A stretch of DNA of 64,000 bases, taken from assembly GCA_023091665.1 (NCBI GenBank), contig JALJCQ010000007.1, positions 1 through 64,000 of the forward strand, written 5' to 3'. This DNA comes from Pythium myriotylum (lineage: Eukaryota > Oomycota > Peronosporomycetes > Pythiales > Pythiaceae). A program made the position numbers and the translations under genes. Every line of letters starts with the position of its first letter. Positions within the stretch are counted from its first letter, which is position 1. Below are positions 26,952-37,777 of this stretch, one piece after another. A model generated the notes under the pieces. The model saw only the letters and a program-made list of their open reading frames with translations, made no database searches and was not told the DNA's origin.

Positions 26952-27242
26952 ATGCCTTCTATCACCAAGACTATCATCTTCGCAGCTGTCGTTTCGACGG
27001 CTTTCGTCTCCCCAACCGAGTCCGCCTTGCACTCTGGCAAGCGTATACTGAGGTCTGAAAACGACAACGCACGTGAGCTGGTCGCGGAGGGCAACGCCAG
27101 ACCCAAGCCGGTGCCAACGTGGCCGGTCCACGGCCAACGTTCGTTGGCCACCGAAGGCAATGACGACGACGTTCCACCTCGACCGGTGTACACAACCCCA
27201 GCCCACGGTCCTCGCGAGTTGACCACTGAGGCCACCAACTAA
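26952..27242 (+). CDS. Small secreted protein with RXLR-like motif
   Basis: A 96-residue protein with a hydrophobic signal peptide (about residues 1-25, MPSITKTIIFAAVVSTAF...) and then KRILRSEN, which places RILR at 31-34, inside the usual window for RXLR host-translocation motifs of oomycete effectors. No clear dEER follows, only an acidic SENDNARE stretch. The mature part is built of imperfect repeats: RELVAEGN, RSLATEGN and RELTTEAT separated by Pro-rich segments with WPVHGQ and TPAHGP. No WY-domain is seen, and the protein is short for an effector. Expression, secretion and translocation are inferred only. It sits between the nitrate cluster and the ankyrin genes in a gene-poor stretch. 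Confidence 0.6.
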   Translation: MPSITKTIIFAAVVSTAFVSPTESALHSGKRILRSENDNARELVAEGNARPKPVPTWPVHGQRSLATEGNDDDVPPRPVYTTPAHGPRELTTEATN

Positions 27243-28724
27243 TAGAGTTGCTGGATGTGTCATATCTGGGGACGAAGACGTACTGCTGTGGATGATTGTC
27301 CCTACCTACCACAGAGCACCCCTGTGAATTCTCAAGTAGTGTAAGTGCAGAAGGATTTACTTCTTTGCTCAGTAAAACAAATGAATCTCCGTTCTCTCGC
27401 CACTTATCGTAACGTTCGAACCCGATACAAGTTAACAACAGTGATCCAGTATGAAATGCATCAGTGGACGTAAGGCGGGTTCGCCACCAAATGTGCCTTT
27501 GCTTTGTGCGTTTTTACCACCAAACCCACGGCTGCATAAGTCTGTTTAACAGCCCCTGCTGCGCCCCCTTAACGTTATTGGACCACCTGTGCACAACAAG
27601 TGGATTCGTATTAACGTCGTGGGTGCATGCATACATCTCAGCGGCTGCGAGACCTTTCTAACATCTGTAGATAATTTAAAAGCGATCGTTGTTGTCGAAG
27701 TCGCACTGGATCTCCGACATGTTGGGAAAATCGCCGACGCATGTCGCGAAGATGCGTTGAACCGCGCGGGAGAACATTAGCTCTTTGCACCAGGGATGAT
27801 GATGATGATGAAAGTTGGAGTCTATTGCGTTGCGTCGGTGCGAACAGCTACAGCAACCTGGGGTGGAAACTTGCGTAGAAGGATTACTGTTACTGTTAGC
27901 GAGGAACGTGGGGTGGCCTTGATCTGCTAAAAGAGGCAGTCTGGCATCTTGCTGCCTTCCACGAGTGTATTGATCAGACGTGATTCGGCTGTGTAAACTT
28001 GATCACGGTCGCAAAGAATTAGCCCCGCAAGCACTTAAGGACCCGTAGTCGCTTCTGTCTTGTCACTAGGAGTGCAAACGCGCTTTGCTGAGGTAGCCGT
28101 CTGAGACAACTGAAACCCGCTCATTCTATGCAACTGTGTCGGTTCGCAACAGCATCAACGTTTAAGACACATACTGCATCGTAAACTGGCCGTGCTGGCG
28201 TATGATTACCGATACCTGTGAACGATCGTGTTGAACTCTCGAGGGCAATAGTTGTGAGCAGTCAAGCGCTGTGCAATGACGACAAGTGAAGGTTAATCCG
28301 ATAAAAAGATACTCAAGCAGGTGAATCCCAGCGATCACAGAATCATTTTTTCCAGGTAATAAGAACTGAGTGCACTCCTCTCCTCTCGGTGGATTGATTA
28401 CTGTTCTATGCGAAGAGGGTGCTGAGCTTCTTGCAGCGCGAACAAGAGAAGCCCGTTGGGTACGGAACCCAACGGGCTTCCCATGCCCATCATGGCATGA
28501 CGACTGCAACAAAGACAATTATTCTCCATAGACCGGATGTATCTCGATTGGACACGAAGCTCCTCAGGACGCGATGACTCAATGACAAATTCAGTTTCGG
28601 ACGGCTCGTGGGACTTTCAGCATTCGAGTAGATTCGAAGAGATGAACTACCAAGGCGTACGATGGTTTGCTGGATTGGGTTGCTGCGTTAAAGTGTAATA
28701 GTGATTTGCTAACAGGCGTTTCAG
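27243..28724. other. Gene-poor spacer
   Basis: About 1.5 kb in which only short ORFs occur. It holds a GATGATGATGATGA run near 27795 and the strong hairpin at 28448-28480. No tRNA, rRNA or conserved protein was recognised. Confidence 0.5.
28448..28480. other. Perfect 14-bp hairpin
   Basis: GAAGCCCGTTGGGT (28448-28461) is perfectly complementary to ACCCAACGGGCTTC (28467-28480) with a 5-nt loop ACGGA. Two bases further on lies a second, shorter hairpin: CATGCC (28482-28487) with GGCATG (28494-28499). It could be a small-RNA precursor, the end of a mobile element or a structured RNA. It is not followed by a T run. Confidence 0.75.
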
Positions 28725-29388
28725 AATCGGGAAACGGCTCTCCACGTCGCAGCAGCCAGAGGATCCCCAATGCTTGTCGAACGCCTCTTGGTCTCCGGGG
28801 TCGACTACAATGCAAGAACCACGGCAAGTTTTCTGGTGGATGGATTTACTATGTCTTCCAAGCTTACATCTCTCCTTTGATAGAGTGGGCTCACTCCGCT
28901 CGAGCTAGCCGTGTATGCCGGGCACACTGGAGTCGTTGAGGTTCTCGTTCGAGCTGGCGCCGACCCGAACGCTTGCAGGGAGGTGTGTGTATCTTTTGTG
29001 TACTCTTGTGCACTTCTCGCTCCAACACTTTGTATCAACTGTAGGGTGGGCCACCTCCACTCTTCTTCGCTGTCCTACAGAACGCTCCTCAGCTCGTCGT
29101 GGCTCTCGTCGTGGCTGGAGCAGAAGTTAACATCTCCAGCGCCGACGGCACTACCCCACTCCATGCAGCCGCGAGCCGCGGAGACCTCCCGACAACCGTG
29201 CTACTGATCTCTTCTGGGGCCTCTGTCGTCGCCAAGAACAAGGTACAGAACAGATTACTCCAAGTGTTCGTTCAGGGTGGAGCTCACGTTGAATTTGGTC
29301 TCAGCGAGGCCTCACCCCACTCGATGTTGCGATCTACGGCGGCCATCTGCACGTGGCTGAGCTCTTGGCGCAAGAGAGTCGCCTTTGA
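28725..29388 (+). pseudogene. Ankyrin-repeat gene 1, first exon not found
   Basis: Four exons are seen: 28725-28823, 28884-28982, 29045-29242 and 29305-29388. They encode ankyrin repeats NRETALHVAAARGSP.., SGLTPLELAVYAGHT.., GGPPPLFFAVL.. and DGTTPLHAAASRGD.., and end with RGLTPLDVAIYGGH... and a stop. Exons one and two are exactly 99 nt and the third is 198 nt (two repeats, intron lost). All junctions are phase 0. The intron 28824-28883 starts with GCAAGT, a GC-AG intron. An acceptor precedes 28725, but no first exon like those of the two paralogues downstream could be found, so the gene is either truncated or has a diverged 5' end. Its module order matches the paralogues, showing descent by whole-gene tandem duplication. 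The binding partner is unknown. Confidence 0.6.
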
Positions 29389-29819
29389 GGGAATGCTATG
29401 AGAAGCCACGACGAAGCAACAACGACGCGAACGATGGGGAGAAAATGATGAGGGTTTTGCAAAGCAACGGACGAATCGTTGATTCGTCTGGTGTGTCGCA
29501 ATTATTGTTGAGCTTCGTCGAACATGGCGAGGTCTCCCAGACAAATCACAGCTGTTGGACAGCAACCCACATACCTCTAATTTAGTATACTTTTCGACAT
29601 GTCGCTTGCGATCATCCACGCAGATGTACTATGTTTAATTTGCTTCAAAGTTGAGTCCTTGAAAGGCGCTCAAGTGTTTGCTATGCTGCTTGTCTCCGCA
29701 CGTGTAGCCTTCTTTTCAGAATCGGTCGGCCGAAAGGCGATGTGACTCATGTCTCGATGTGGTCATTCCAAAACTTCCCACACACTTCACAATCAGCAAC
29801 AAGGAACATATCAAGACAG

Positions 29820-30707
29820 ATGCCGCTCCCGTGGTTTTGGCGAAGCTCGGATACCAGTTTGCTCCATATTGCGGTTGCCGAAGATTCGATCGAGAGAGTG
29901 CGCGAGCTGCTGGAGAATGGTGTCGACGTGAACCTAAGAACACCGGTGGGTGCGATCATTTGTTTGACAGTCGCGCAGAATTGGCTCACATTATAGAGCC
30001 CCTTCTTAGGACGGCGACGGAGCACTGCACCTCGCGGCTGCCAACGGATCGGTGGCGATGGTCAAATTTCTCATCGACGCTGGAGCCAAACTCGACGGAG
30101 CATGTGGGGTGAGAACGAGTCGCTCCTCGTGAGATATTGCGGCTCACATCGAGGTTTGAACAGGCGGGCTACACAGCACTCGAGTTTGCCGTCTACAGAA
30201 ATTATGCCGACGTTGTCGAGAGCCTCGGTCTCGCTGGAGCCGATCCCAATGTGTCGAGTGAGGTTAGTTGTTGGGTCGACGAGTTTTGTATTTGTGAACG
30301 AGTTCTGAATCTTCATTCATACAGGACAGTCCACCACCGCTATTCTTCGCAATCATGCAAGGTGAACTGAAAATGGTGAAGACTCTTATTCGAGTCGGCG
30401 CTGACGTGAACAAGTGCACCGTGGTGAGTTTCCACGCAAGTACTGGAGATAGTGAGTTGTACTCATTGTGCTGTGCAGGACCTTATCTCCCCGCTCCACG
30501 CAGCTGCCTTGCGAGGGGATTCTGATATCCTGAATCTGCTTCTTGACGCAGGCGCCAAGGTCGATGTTACGAACAAGGTACGCAAGACTTTTCGAGTCCC
30601 GGTCAACACGCCACTAACCCGTTCTCGCGTGCTAGGATGGCCAAACCCCGGCAGACGTCGCCTTGGAACGAGGACATAGTCTCGTCGCAAAGACCCTTTC
30701 GCTATGA
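29820..30707 (+). CDS. Ankyrin-repeat protein 2 (one repeat per exon)
   Basis: Six exons: 29820-29945, 30010-30108, 30164-30262, 30325-30423, 30479-30577 and 30636-30707. All introns are 54-64 nt, GT-AG and phase 0. The four central exons are each exactly 99 nt, encoding one 33-residue ankyrin repeat. The spliced product has 197 residues: a capping half-repeat (ERVRELLENGVDVN), repeats DGDGALHLAAANGS.., AGYTALEFAVYRNY.., DSPPPLFFAIMQGE.., DLISPLHAAALRGD.., and the final DGQTPADVALERGH... No signal peptide or membrane segment is seen. Ankyrin stacks bind other proteins. The partner cannot be inferred. Exons were assigned by eye from frame, splice sites and alignment to the neighbouring paralogues. 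Confidence 0.8.
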
Positions 30708-31610
30708 TCAGATGATGACAACAGTGCGTCAAACCCGTCAAATCTGAACGTCAGGAAGGTCGTCAACTGCGATGACACCAGATCTTCGGGGAAATAGTTA
30801 TAGTGCGCTCAACCTGCGACGTATGATTGTACAAATAGATAATCCCTCATATCGTTACGACTGAGGTAGTATTCTCCAGTTGTCACTGACAGCGACGACC
30901 GCACACGTATGTAGCAGATCGGTTTGATTAGCCTTGTCACAACCGAGACGGCGATTCGCAAGAAAGTACGGATTGTGCTCTTCAGAAAGCAGACAGATCC
31001 TAGAGCGTTTTTAACATTGCTGGATCAGTTTGTTCCACAAGCGACACCGAGCAATCCGGTGTGGAGTTCAGGAAGGAATCCTTTTTCAAGAACTCTGAGT
31101 GAGACAGAGCCCTTCAAATTGGTAGGCACTGTCTCATTAGGAGAGCTTAGAGTCGGAGAGCTTCCAATATGGGCTTGGAACTTCCAAGCCCACAGAGATA
31201 CGCAGGCGTCGTCATCGGTCGAGGCTTCGGTCGAGACCTATCTGGCCGAGAACTTGAGACGGGCTGTCGTGCCGTTGATAGCGCAATCCGTGATGGGAGA
31301 TCTTGTGTTTGCTTCTGGTCGCGAAAGTCTGGATGTTGTCTTTATCTCAGTGGGATTCGTCAGAAGGTAGTGCCAGTATCTGGGACATGTACTCTTCTTC
31401 GGCGACTGGTACGCGCTATGCACAATTAGCCGGTGTCTTTCGAGGAGACCTTCGCTTTCAGCCGATACTCGTGGTCGTCTCGCCACCGTGGAGAGCATCC
31501 CTTGACGAATTGGTCGCATTCGAATAATCTCAGTCCTCACTCTCGCTCCGGCCGTCGAACCCTCACTCGTCTTCTTTCCTCGCTCTCGCTCTCTCTCTCT
31601 CTCTTCGAAC
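30708..31610. other. Spacer between ankyrin genes 2 and 3
   Basis: Nine hundred bases with one ORF of 148 codons at 30924-31370 (+). Its product shows no motif, signal peptide or relation to the ankyrin genes, and it is left as unsupported. The region just before 31611 is CT-rich (CTCTCTCTCT), as expected for an oomycete promoter-proximal leader. Confidence 0.4.
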
Positions 31611-32505
31611 ATGCCTCAAGCGTCTTGGTTGCGAAGTGTCTTGGCTGCCGACTCGCTTCGAGCCAGGACTGTCGAAGGATCTGTTGAGGATGTTCGTCGC
31701 CTGCTTGCGGACGGCGTCGACGTCAACGAAGGCGAACAGGTGCAGTGTCTTTTTGGTCAAGTTATACGAAATTATATTCTTACTGAAAGTTTCGAGATCG
31801 ATTAGGAAGGAGAGACGGCACTGCATATCGCGTCGGCGAGTGGATCAGCCCAGCTTGTGGAGATGTTGATCAAGGCCGGCGCCAACCTTGAAGCCGTCAC
31901 TGCTGTACGGCGTAGTGGCTCCTGAATTTTGATGTCTTTGGAGCTGAATGTCTGTGCAAATGTTTTAGTGTGGGCTCACAGCACTTGAACTTGCTGTCTA
32001 CGATGGCCACACGTCCGTCGTAGAAGCTCTTGCCGGAGCTGGCGCTGACCCGAACGCGTGCAACGATGTAAGTTCGGAGGTCATATTCTCGTACGCGGAA
32101 AGAACTAAGCATCATCGTCGTTTTGTCAGGACGGCCCTCCTCCGTTGTTCTACGCGGTGTTGCAGTGTGAGCTGCGAGTCGTCTCGGCATTGATCAGAGC
32201 CGGCGCGGACGTCAACGCCTGCAATTCGGTGCGTTCTGCTTGCCTGCTGGTTGACAGTTCCACCGCCTAACGCTTTCGTTGTTCAGGACGGATTTTCACC
32301 TCTGCACGCAGCGGTCTGTCGCAGCGACCCAGCCATCGTGCAGTTACTGCTTAACGCCGGGGCCTCCGTCGAAACAAAAGACAATGAAGGTCAGACACCA
32401 CTGGCGATCGCCGAGGACCGAGGTTATGCTGCCGTCGTCGAAGCACTAAGCAAGGCATCAAATCGAACCGAGGAGGTAGAATCTCCTCCCGCGACAGCTG
32501 CTTAG
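31611..32505 (+). CDS. Ankyrin-repeat protein 3 (one repeat per exon)
   Basis: Five exons: 31611-31739, 31806-31904, 31969-32067, 32130-32228 and 32287-32505. The introns are 58-66 nt, GT-AG and phase 0. Exons 2-4 are each exactly 99 nt and encode one repeat each: EGETALHIASASGS.., CGLTALELAVYDGH.., DGPPPLFYAVLQCE... The last exon fuses two repeats that are separate exons in the gene at 29820, so one intron has been lost here. The spliced product has 214 residues with an N-terminal cap (VEDVRRLLADGVDVN) and a short acidic tail (EEVESPPATAA). Same module order as genes 1 and 2. Likely cytosolic or nuclear binding protein. Partner unknown. Confidence 0.82.
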
Positions 32506-32587
32506 AGTCTTGGTCGTATAAATTGCTGAATGTGGTGAATTTGTCCTTTATTGATCAGTGCTTCGCTGTGAGGGCGACTTTCGGTTT

Positions 32588-33934
32588 CTACAGGTCGGTG
32601 GGCATGACACAGGTGCCGAAGAGCGCATCATACGTCTCGCGCTTGCGACTGCAGACCAAAGCGACCAGTTAGTACACAAATTTGAGAGCCCAAAGAAGAA
32701 AAAAAAACAAGAGCAAAACGTACATGAGCGTGTGCTGGCCGTCGGGTCGGATGAGCACCTCGGGCGCGCGCAGCTTGCCGTTGTACTGGAATCCCATCGA
32801 GTGCGCGTGGGCGCCCGTGTCGTGGATGACGAAGAGGTCGCCGACCTGGGCAACTGGCAAGTCGCGGTCCTTGGCGAACCAGTCGTTGTTCTCGCAGAGC
32901 GTGCCGACGACGTGGGCCTTTTCGCGCGGCTCCGACTTCTCGCGCGCCGGCACCGTGATGTGGTGGTAGGCGCCGTACATGCCCGGGCGCATGAGGTGGG
33001 CCATGCACGCGTCGACGCCGTAGTAGCGTCCGTAGCTCTCCTTGATGGCCTCGCAGCGCGTGACGAGCCAGCCGTACGGGCCCGTCATGTACCGGCCGTT
33101 CTCCATGCAGAGCTTGGGGATGGACGAGAGCCCGTGGGTCTTCATGGCCTCGTCAAAGACCTCGCGCAGCATGGCGCTGATGGCCTCGATGTCGACGACG
33201 TCCTGGTCCGGGTAGTACGGGATGCCGAGCCCGCCGCCAATGTTCATGAACTCAAACTCGATGTCGAGCTCCTTGCGCAGCGTGACGATCGTGTCGAAGA
33301 GCACCGAGACCGTCTCTTTCCAGTAGGTCTGGTTCATCACGCACGAGCCCGTCATCATGTGGATGCCAAAGCGCGTGGCGCCGGCGGCCTTGGCGCGGCG
33401 GTAGGCCTCGACGATCTGGAAGGGCGCGACGCCGAACTTGGCGTCCGGCCCGCCGAGCACGTTCGACTTGGTCTCCGAGTCGGTGCGGCCCAGGCCCGGG
33501 TTCAGTCGGAAGCTGATGAGCTCGGGGCACTTGCCGCGCACGGCGACGAGACTGTCGACTAGCGAAACGTCATCGAGGTTCAGGATGACATTGGCGTCGA
33601 ATGCGCTCGCGAGGTCGCTCTTGGACGTGAAGTTGGACGTGAAGATGACCTGCTCGCCGCGCACGCCGACTTGCTGCGAGATGAAGAGCTCGGCCGAGGA
33701 CGAGCAGTCCATGCCGCAGCCTTCCTCGTGGAGGATCTTGAGGATGGCCGGGTTCGGCAGCGCCTTGACGGCGAAGAACTGCTGGAAGTCGGGGAAATGG
33801 CGGCGGAACGTCGCGAGCAGACGACGCGCGTTGGCGCGGATGAGCTGCTCGTCGTAGAGCTGCAGCGGCGTGCCGAAGGTCTCGGCGAGCGTCTCGAGCG
33901 AGGACTCGGTCGAGGCAGGCAGCGGCAGCGGCAT
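32588..33934 (-). CDS. lysA: Diaminopimelate decarboxylase
   Basis: Two exons on the minus strand: 33934-32724 and 32648-32588, with a 75-nt intron (GTACGT...CTGCAG) that carries a TACTAAC branch-point sequence. Spliced, the protein has 423 residues and ends RKRETYDALFGTCVMPTDL. Read without splicing it would run into a hydrophobic tail that is only intron. It is a fold-III PLP decarboxylase. FFAVKALPNP contains the PLP-binding Lys, NIGGGLGIPYY the phosphate-binding glycines, and CENNDWFAKDRDLP with HDTGAHAHSMGFQYNG the active-site CE and Tyr region. It converts meso-diaminopimelate to lysine, the last step of the DAP pathway used by oomycetes. Ornithine decarboxylase is a relative, but the CENND/GAHAHSMG segments favour LysA. 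Confidence 0.9.
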
Positions 33935-33941
33935 GGGCGAG

Positions 33942-34008
33942 GTCTAACTGCGCGTCTAACCGAGCGTCTAACGGGGCGTCTAACGGAGCGTCTAAATGCG
34001 AGACTAAC
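33942..34008 (+). repeat. 12-bp tandem repeat upstream of the decarboxylase
   Basis: GCGTCTAACNGA-type units repeat about five times with a 12-bp period immediately before the start codon of the minus-strand decarboxylase gene, so they lie in its leader or core promoter. The rest of the spacer to 34284 holds no gene. Confidence 0.85.
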
Positions 34009-34284
34009 TGGCCCGCATGAGATCATCGGTTGGGCCATGTGCCCTCCCAACCAGCTACGCAAACAGCGTTTTTGGGGCGTGTTCGGTTAAAACCGGAAAA
34101 AGACAGGAGTGATGGTCGAAAGGGTGGCACCACAAGAAAATGGAAAGCTGAGGTACTGAGAGAACGTGCAAATCGACTGATATTAACTGGATTAAGACGA
34201 ATCGATCAGAAAAATGAAGCCATCTCGTTCGCTGGAGATCTCCCTCGCTTGCCACGCACGCCGCGCCGAGTGCTCGCGGGGCGT

Positions 34285-35307
34285 TTAATCGATCTTCTTG
34301 GCGACTTCCATGGTCTTCTTGTCGCCCACGGTTTTGGTGCGGCCGCGGAGGCAGTAGCTGCGCAGGAAGAAGTTCATGAAGAGCCAGAAGAGCGACTGCA
34401 CGTAGGCGAGATAGAGCCGCGGGATCTTCTCGGGCAGGCCCGTGCACTCGCGCGTGGCCATGAGGTAGCCCTGGAGGTTCATGAGCAGGAATTGCACCAT
34501 CTGGATCATCGTGAGGTACTTTTTCCACCAAATGTTGCGCGTGTGCGAGCTCACAAAGTAGTACAGGTACATGATCGTGTGCACAAAACCGTTGAGGATG
34601 ATCGTCATGTAGAGGTCGCCGTCGTACGACGTGCGGAAGAGGTGGTTGTAGATCTATTAGTTGCAGCAGGAGCCAGTTATCGTGAGATTCAATGTCCCGA
34701 TGGCAACAACCCAACAAGTGGAGGAATCTAGTACGTACAAAGAAGACCGAGACGTGGTGGTAAACATGGAGGATCGAGAGCTGGTTCCATTTTTTGCCCA
34801 TGACGATGAAAAACGTGTCGCACCAGTCGAGCAGCTTGGACAGGTAGAACAAGTACATGAGGTTGCCCATGACCGGCTTCTCGGCGTTGAATGCATTGCA
34901 CGGTGTGAGGGAGTAGTCCTATAGAGAGATCCACACCACAAGAACCGTGAGCACCCTCGCATTCTCTATCGCTTCTCCCCCACCCACTAATTGTCACGTA
35001 CGTATCGGATGGCCTGGAGAATGCACTCGACAAACATGTACGAGCAGTAGACGATCTGGATCGGGTTGTAGATAAACTGCAGCATGGACGTGTCCATGGC
35101 CGGGATGCGCTTGGACTTCATGATGAGCGTGCCAAAGACCACAAACGCCAGGTAGCCCACGCAGAGCGCAAAGCACTCGGCGAAGCTCGCGAGCGGGTAG
35201 TGCTGCATGGGCGAGAGCTTGTAGACGCCGCGCGGGTCGCCCCAGTGGAGCAGCGCGCGCTCGGTCTCGTCGGCCCAGGCCTTGTAACTAGCGAGCAGCG
35301 TCGCCAT
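34285..35307 (-). CDS. Fatty acid elongase (ELO family, PUFA-type)
   Basis: Three exons on the minus strand: 35307-35002, 34918-34739 and 34653-34285. The introns of 83 and 85 nt (both GTACGT...TAG) are phase 0. The spliced product has 284 residues, normal for the family. It has the histidine box QLSILHVYHH, the QxxxLHxYHH form found in PUFA elongases, then NGFVHTIMYLYYF (NxxxHxxMYxYY) and LTMIQMVQF (TxxQxxQ), and KLLDWCDTFFIVM before the box. The C-terminus KKID is lysine-rich, compatible with ER retention. It performs the condensing step of fatty acid elongation in the ER membrane. An upstream in-frame ATG at 35379 would add 24 residues. The exact acyl specificity cannot be told. Confidence 0.92.
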
Positions 35308-36703
35308 CGTGGGTCGAGTCGTCGAGGGGGCTTGGAGCGCAAGTTGCGAAGTGAGCTCGTGGGACTCGTACTCCAGCACATGGGCTCACAAAAGGATACG
35401 GGGATACGGTACGAAACAGCGTGATACAGAGGGATACAGCGTACCCCCTCGTCCTTCTCCCTCCCAAATATCACTACAAAACGACGGGGGGTACTCATGG
35501 AGGTTACGCTCGTGATGCGTTGATCCCCGAAGAAAGAGGGTGCCAATGGACGCGTCGACGAGTGAAACCGCGGCGACGAAGCCATCGTGATGGCTGATGC
35601 CAGGTCGCTGATGCCACGCCGGACTCGCGATCGTTGGATTCGAGAGGCGATCTCGTTGCAGCAAATTTCACAACTGAGGCTGGCAACTCCAGCTGGTTGA
35701 CGCCAGAAGAGAGAGGAAGAGCGCGACGTGTCCCAACCAATCACGGAAGACAAAACACGCAAGGCGGGGGTTGTCTCCCCCAAAAAATCGACGGAAAAGG
35801 CACGGTCGGCAAGGTCTCAACCACCAAAGACCGTTGGAAGGGTGGGAAACGAATCGAAGGCGAAGGCGATGGCGAGAAAGTTCTCTGTCAACATCATACG
35901 CTGTTTGCTGCCCGTGGTGGTGGTTACACTCGTGTAACCCCCTCCTTGCCATCCTCGCCATCCAAATGAGCTCAAGACGACGGGTGGCAGAGAGATCTAA
36001 GACCGAGACGTCATATGGTCGATAGATCTCCAAACTAAATTAGCTGCAGAGTCGTGCGTGGCTGTGGGTCAATGCCAATACCTCTTAGAGAGGCCGCGCC
36101 GACGTCGTTCGACCTGTTTGCCGACCAAGGTCGGTTGTCGAATCCCCACGCACCTATGGCGAACATTGATCATTGGTGATAGGTCGATCGTGCATTCACA
36201 TGGGTTGAACTCCCTGTCATCATCATGAGTCTGAGCGCGGAAAAAGCGAGCGTCGTTGGGACACACCCAGTGCAGCCACTGGACCCCATGCATCACATGC
36301 AGAGAATCTCAGAAGTGGCCTGACTTCTCCTGCTCCTCCCTCTGGTGATGAAGAGGCGTTGATTAATGGACCACGCGCTTTGGCTTCTCCTCTCCGAGCT
36401 CAAGACGTTCCACATCTCACGCAGCGTGGGCCGCTTGCCGCTGAGATGTGGGATGCAAATGGGTACACTTCTCAGCCAGGATCCCGCTCTGGAAGTCGCT
36501 CAAGGTTCCAGGCCGTTTTTCCAAGTCGTCTTTGTCGCAAAACATGCCTCCATATCTACGTCACCTCTCCATACAGATGCAACGATACTCTGCCGTAGCG
36601 CGGTAGAGAGCTCTGATTGGACCCTCCCACATTCTATACAAGTCATTCGAGCAGCTCCCTTTTCCCAAAGCACCGTCATCATCACTTTATCCCAAATCGA
36701 GAA
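35308..36703. other. Intergenic region
   Basis: About 1.4 kb between the elongase and the next gene. It contains a GGATAC-rich stretch near 35394-35445 and several short ORFs with no motif. Just before 36704 lies TCATCATCACTTTATC, which resembles an oomycete initiator. Confidence 0.5.
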
Positions 36704-37777
36704 ATGCGGGCGCGACCGCTCTGGGCTTGCGCGGGCCTGCTGCTGCTGCAGACTGCGACCTCCGCGCTCGCGCAGACCACAGCGGCTGCCTCGGCAAACA
36801 ACCCGCTGGACATTTGCGCGCTGCCGGTCACGCGGCTCGTCTTCACGCTCGCCGACCTCTCCAAAGAGAACTGCGGCTCGGACGTCTCCCAGTGCACGAG
36901 CCTCTGCTGGTGTCGCGCGTGGGCCTCGACGCCCGCGACGACCTCGACGCTCGCGCTCTGCGTGTCGGTCAACTCAGCGTCGACGTGCTCGGGCGAGTCG
37001 TTCGACTGTCGAGCAGCACTCGCCAGCCAGAACGCCACGGCTGGCACCAACAGCAGCGGCCAGGCGCTCCACACGATCGACTCCAACGACGAGAGCAACA
37101 AGAGCGACAAGAAGGGCGGCATCAGCACGACGGTGTCCATTGTCATCGCGGCGTCCTGCGCTGCCGTGCTCGCGTTGCTGGTGTTCGTCGCCAACTGGTA
37201 CCGACATCGCCCCAAGTCGGTCAGCGGCCCAGCGACGGTGTCGGGCGGCGTCCAGATCGGCCCGCCGCTCACACTGACCGAGATCGACGACTACGACGAC
37301 AAGCTCCCGGACATCAGCGAACGGCCGTCGCACCGCCGGTCCCACGAAGCGCAGGGCCCCATGCAGTTCGACGCGAACGCCTCGGTGATCTCGGGCGTCT
37401 CGGGCACGAGCTACCACGACCTGGACAACACCAAGCTGGGCCACGTGAACGAGGACCTGGCGATCACCGACACGGAGCTCTCGCTCAGTCGCGACGCCAC
37501 GCGGCGTGCCTTCTCGCCGGCGACCCGGGGCGAGTCGTTTCTCTCGGACGACTCGATGGACGTGGCGCCCCTGGGTCGCGGCCAGGACCCGCCGCCGCCG
37601 ACGCGTCCGTACCTGCAAGACGACTCGTCCACGTTCATCAGCGTCGCCTCGACGTCCTACCTCACACGCTACAACGAGTCCTTCTCGAGCCAGCTCACGA
37701 TGCCCGAGAGCGAGGCCGACTCGCTCGCCGACTCGTTCCTCGACTCGGACCGGAGCCGGAAAGAAGTCGAGTTCTAG
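36704..37777 (+). CDS. Single-pass membrane protein with Cys-rich ectodomain
   Basis: A 357-residue type I membrane protein. The signal peptide MRARPLWACAGLLLLQTATS ends near ALAQ. A Cys-rich ectodomain of about 85 residues (with CTSLCWCRAW) and N-glycosylation sites (NATAGTNSS) follows. One transmembrane helix (VSIVIAASCAAVLALLVFVA, about residues 147-166) and a 190-residue acidic, Ser/Thr-rich cytoplasmic tail complete it. Start chosen at ATG 36704 because the signal peptide begins there. The frame is open to 36617. The architecture suggests a cell-surface receptor or adaptor. No family is recognised. Confidence 0.8.
   Translation: MRARPLWACAGLLLLQTATSALAQTTAAASANNPLDICALPVTRLVFTLADLSKENCGSDVSQCTSLCWCRAWASTPATTSTLALCVSVNSASTCSGESFDCRAALASQNATAGTNSSGQALHTIDSNDESNKSDKKGGISTTVSIVIAASCAAVLALLVFVANWYRHRPKSVSGPATVSGGVQIGPPLTLTEIDDYDDKLPDISERPSHRRSHEAQGPMQFDANASVISGVSGTSYHDLDNTKLGHVNEDLAITDTELSLSRDATRRAFSPATRGESFLSDDSMDVAPLGRGQDPPPPTRPYLQDDSSTFISVASTSYLTRYNESFSSQLTMPESEADSLADSFLDSDRSRKEVEF

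Noticed and set aside
30924..31370. 148-codon ORF between ankyrin genes
   Set aside because: No motif, signal or homology to neighbours. Length is compatible with chance in this composition.
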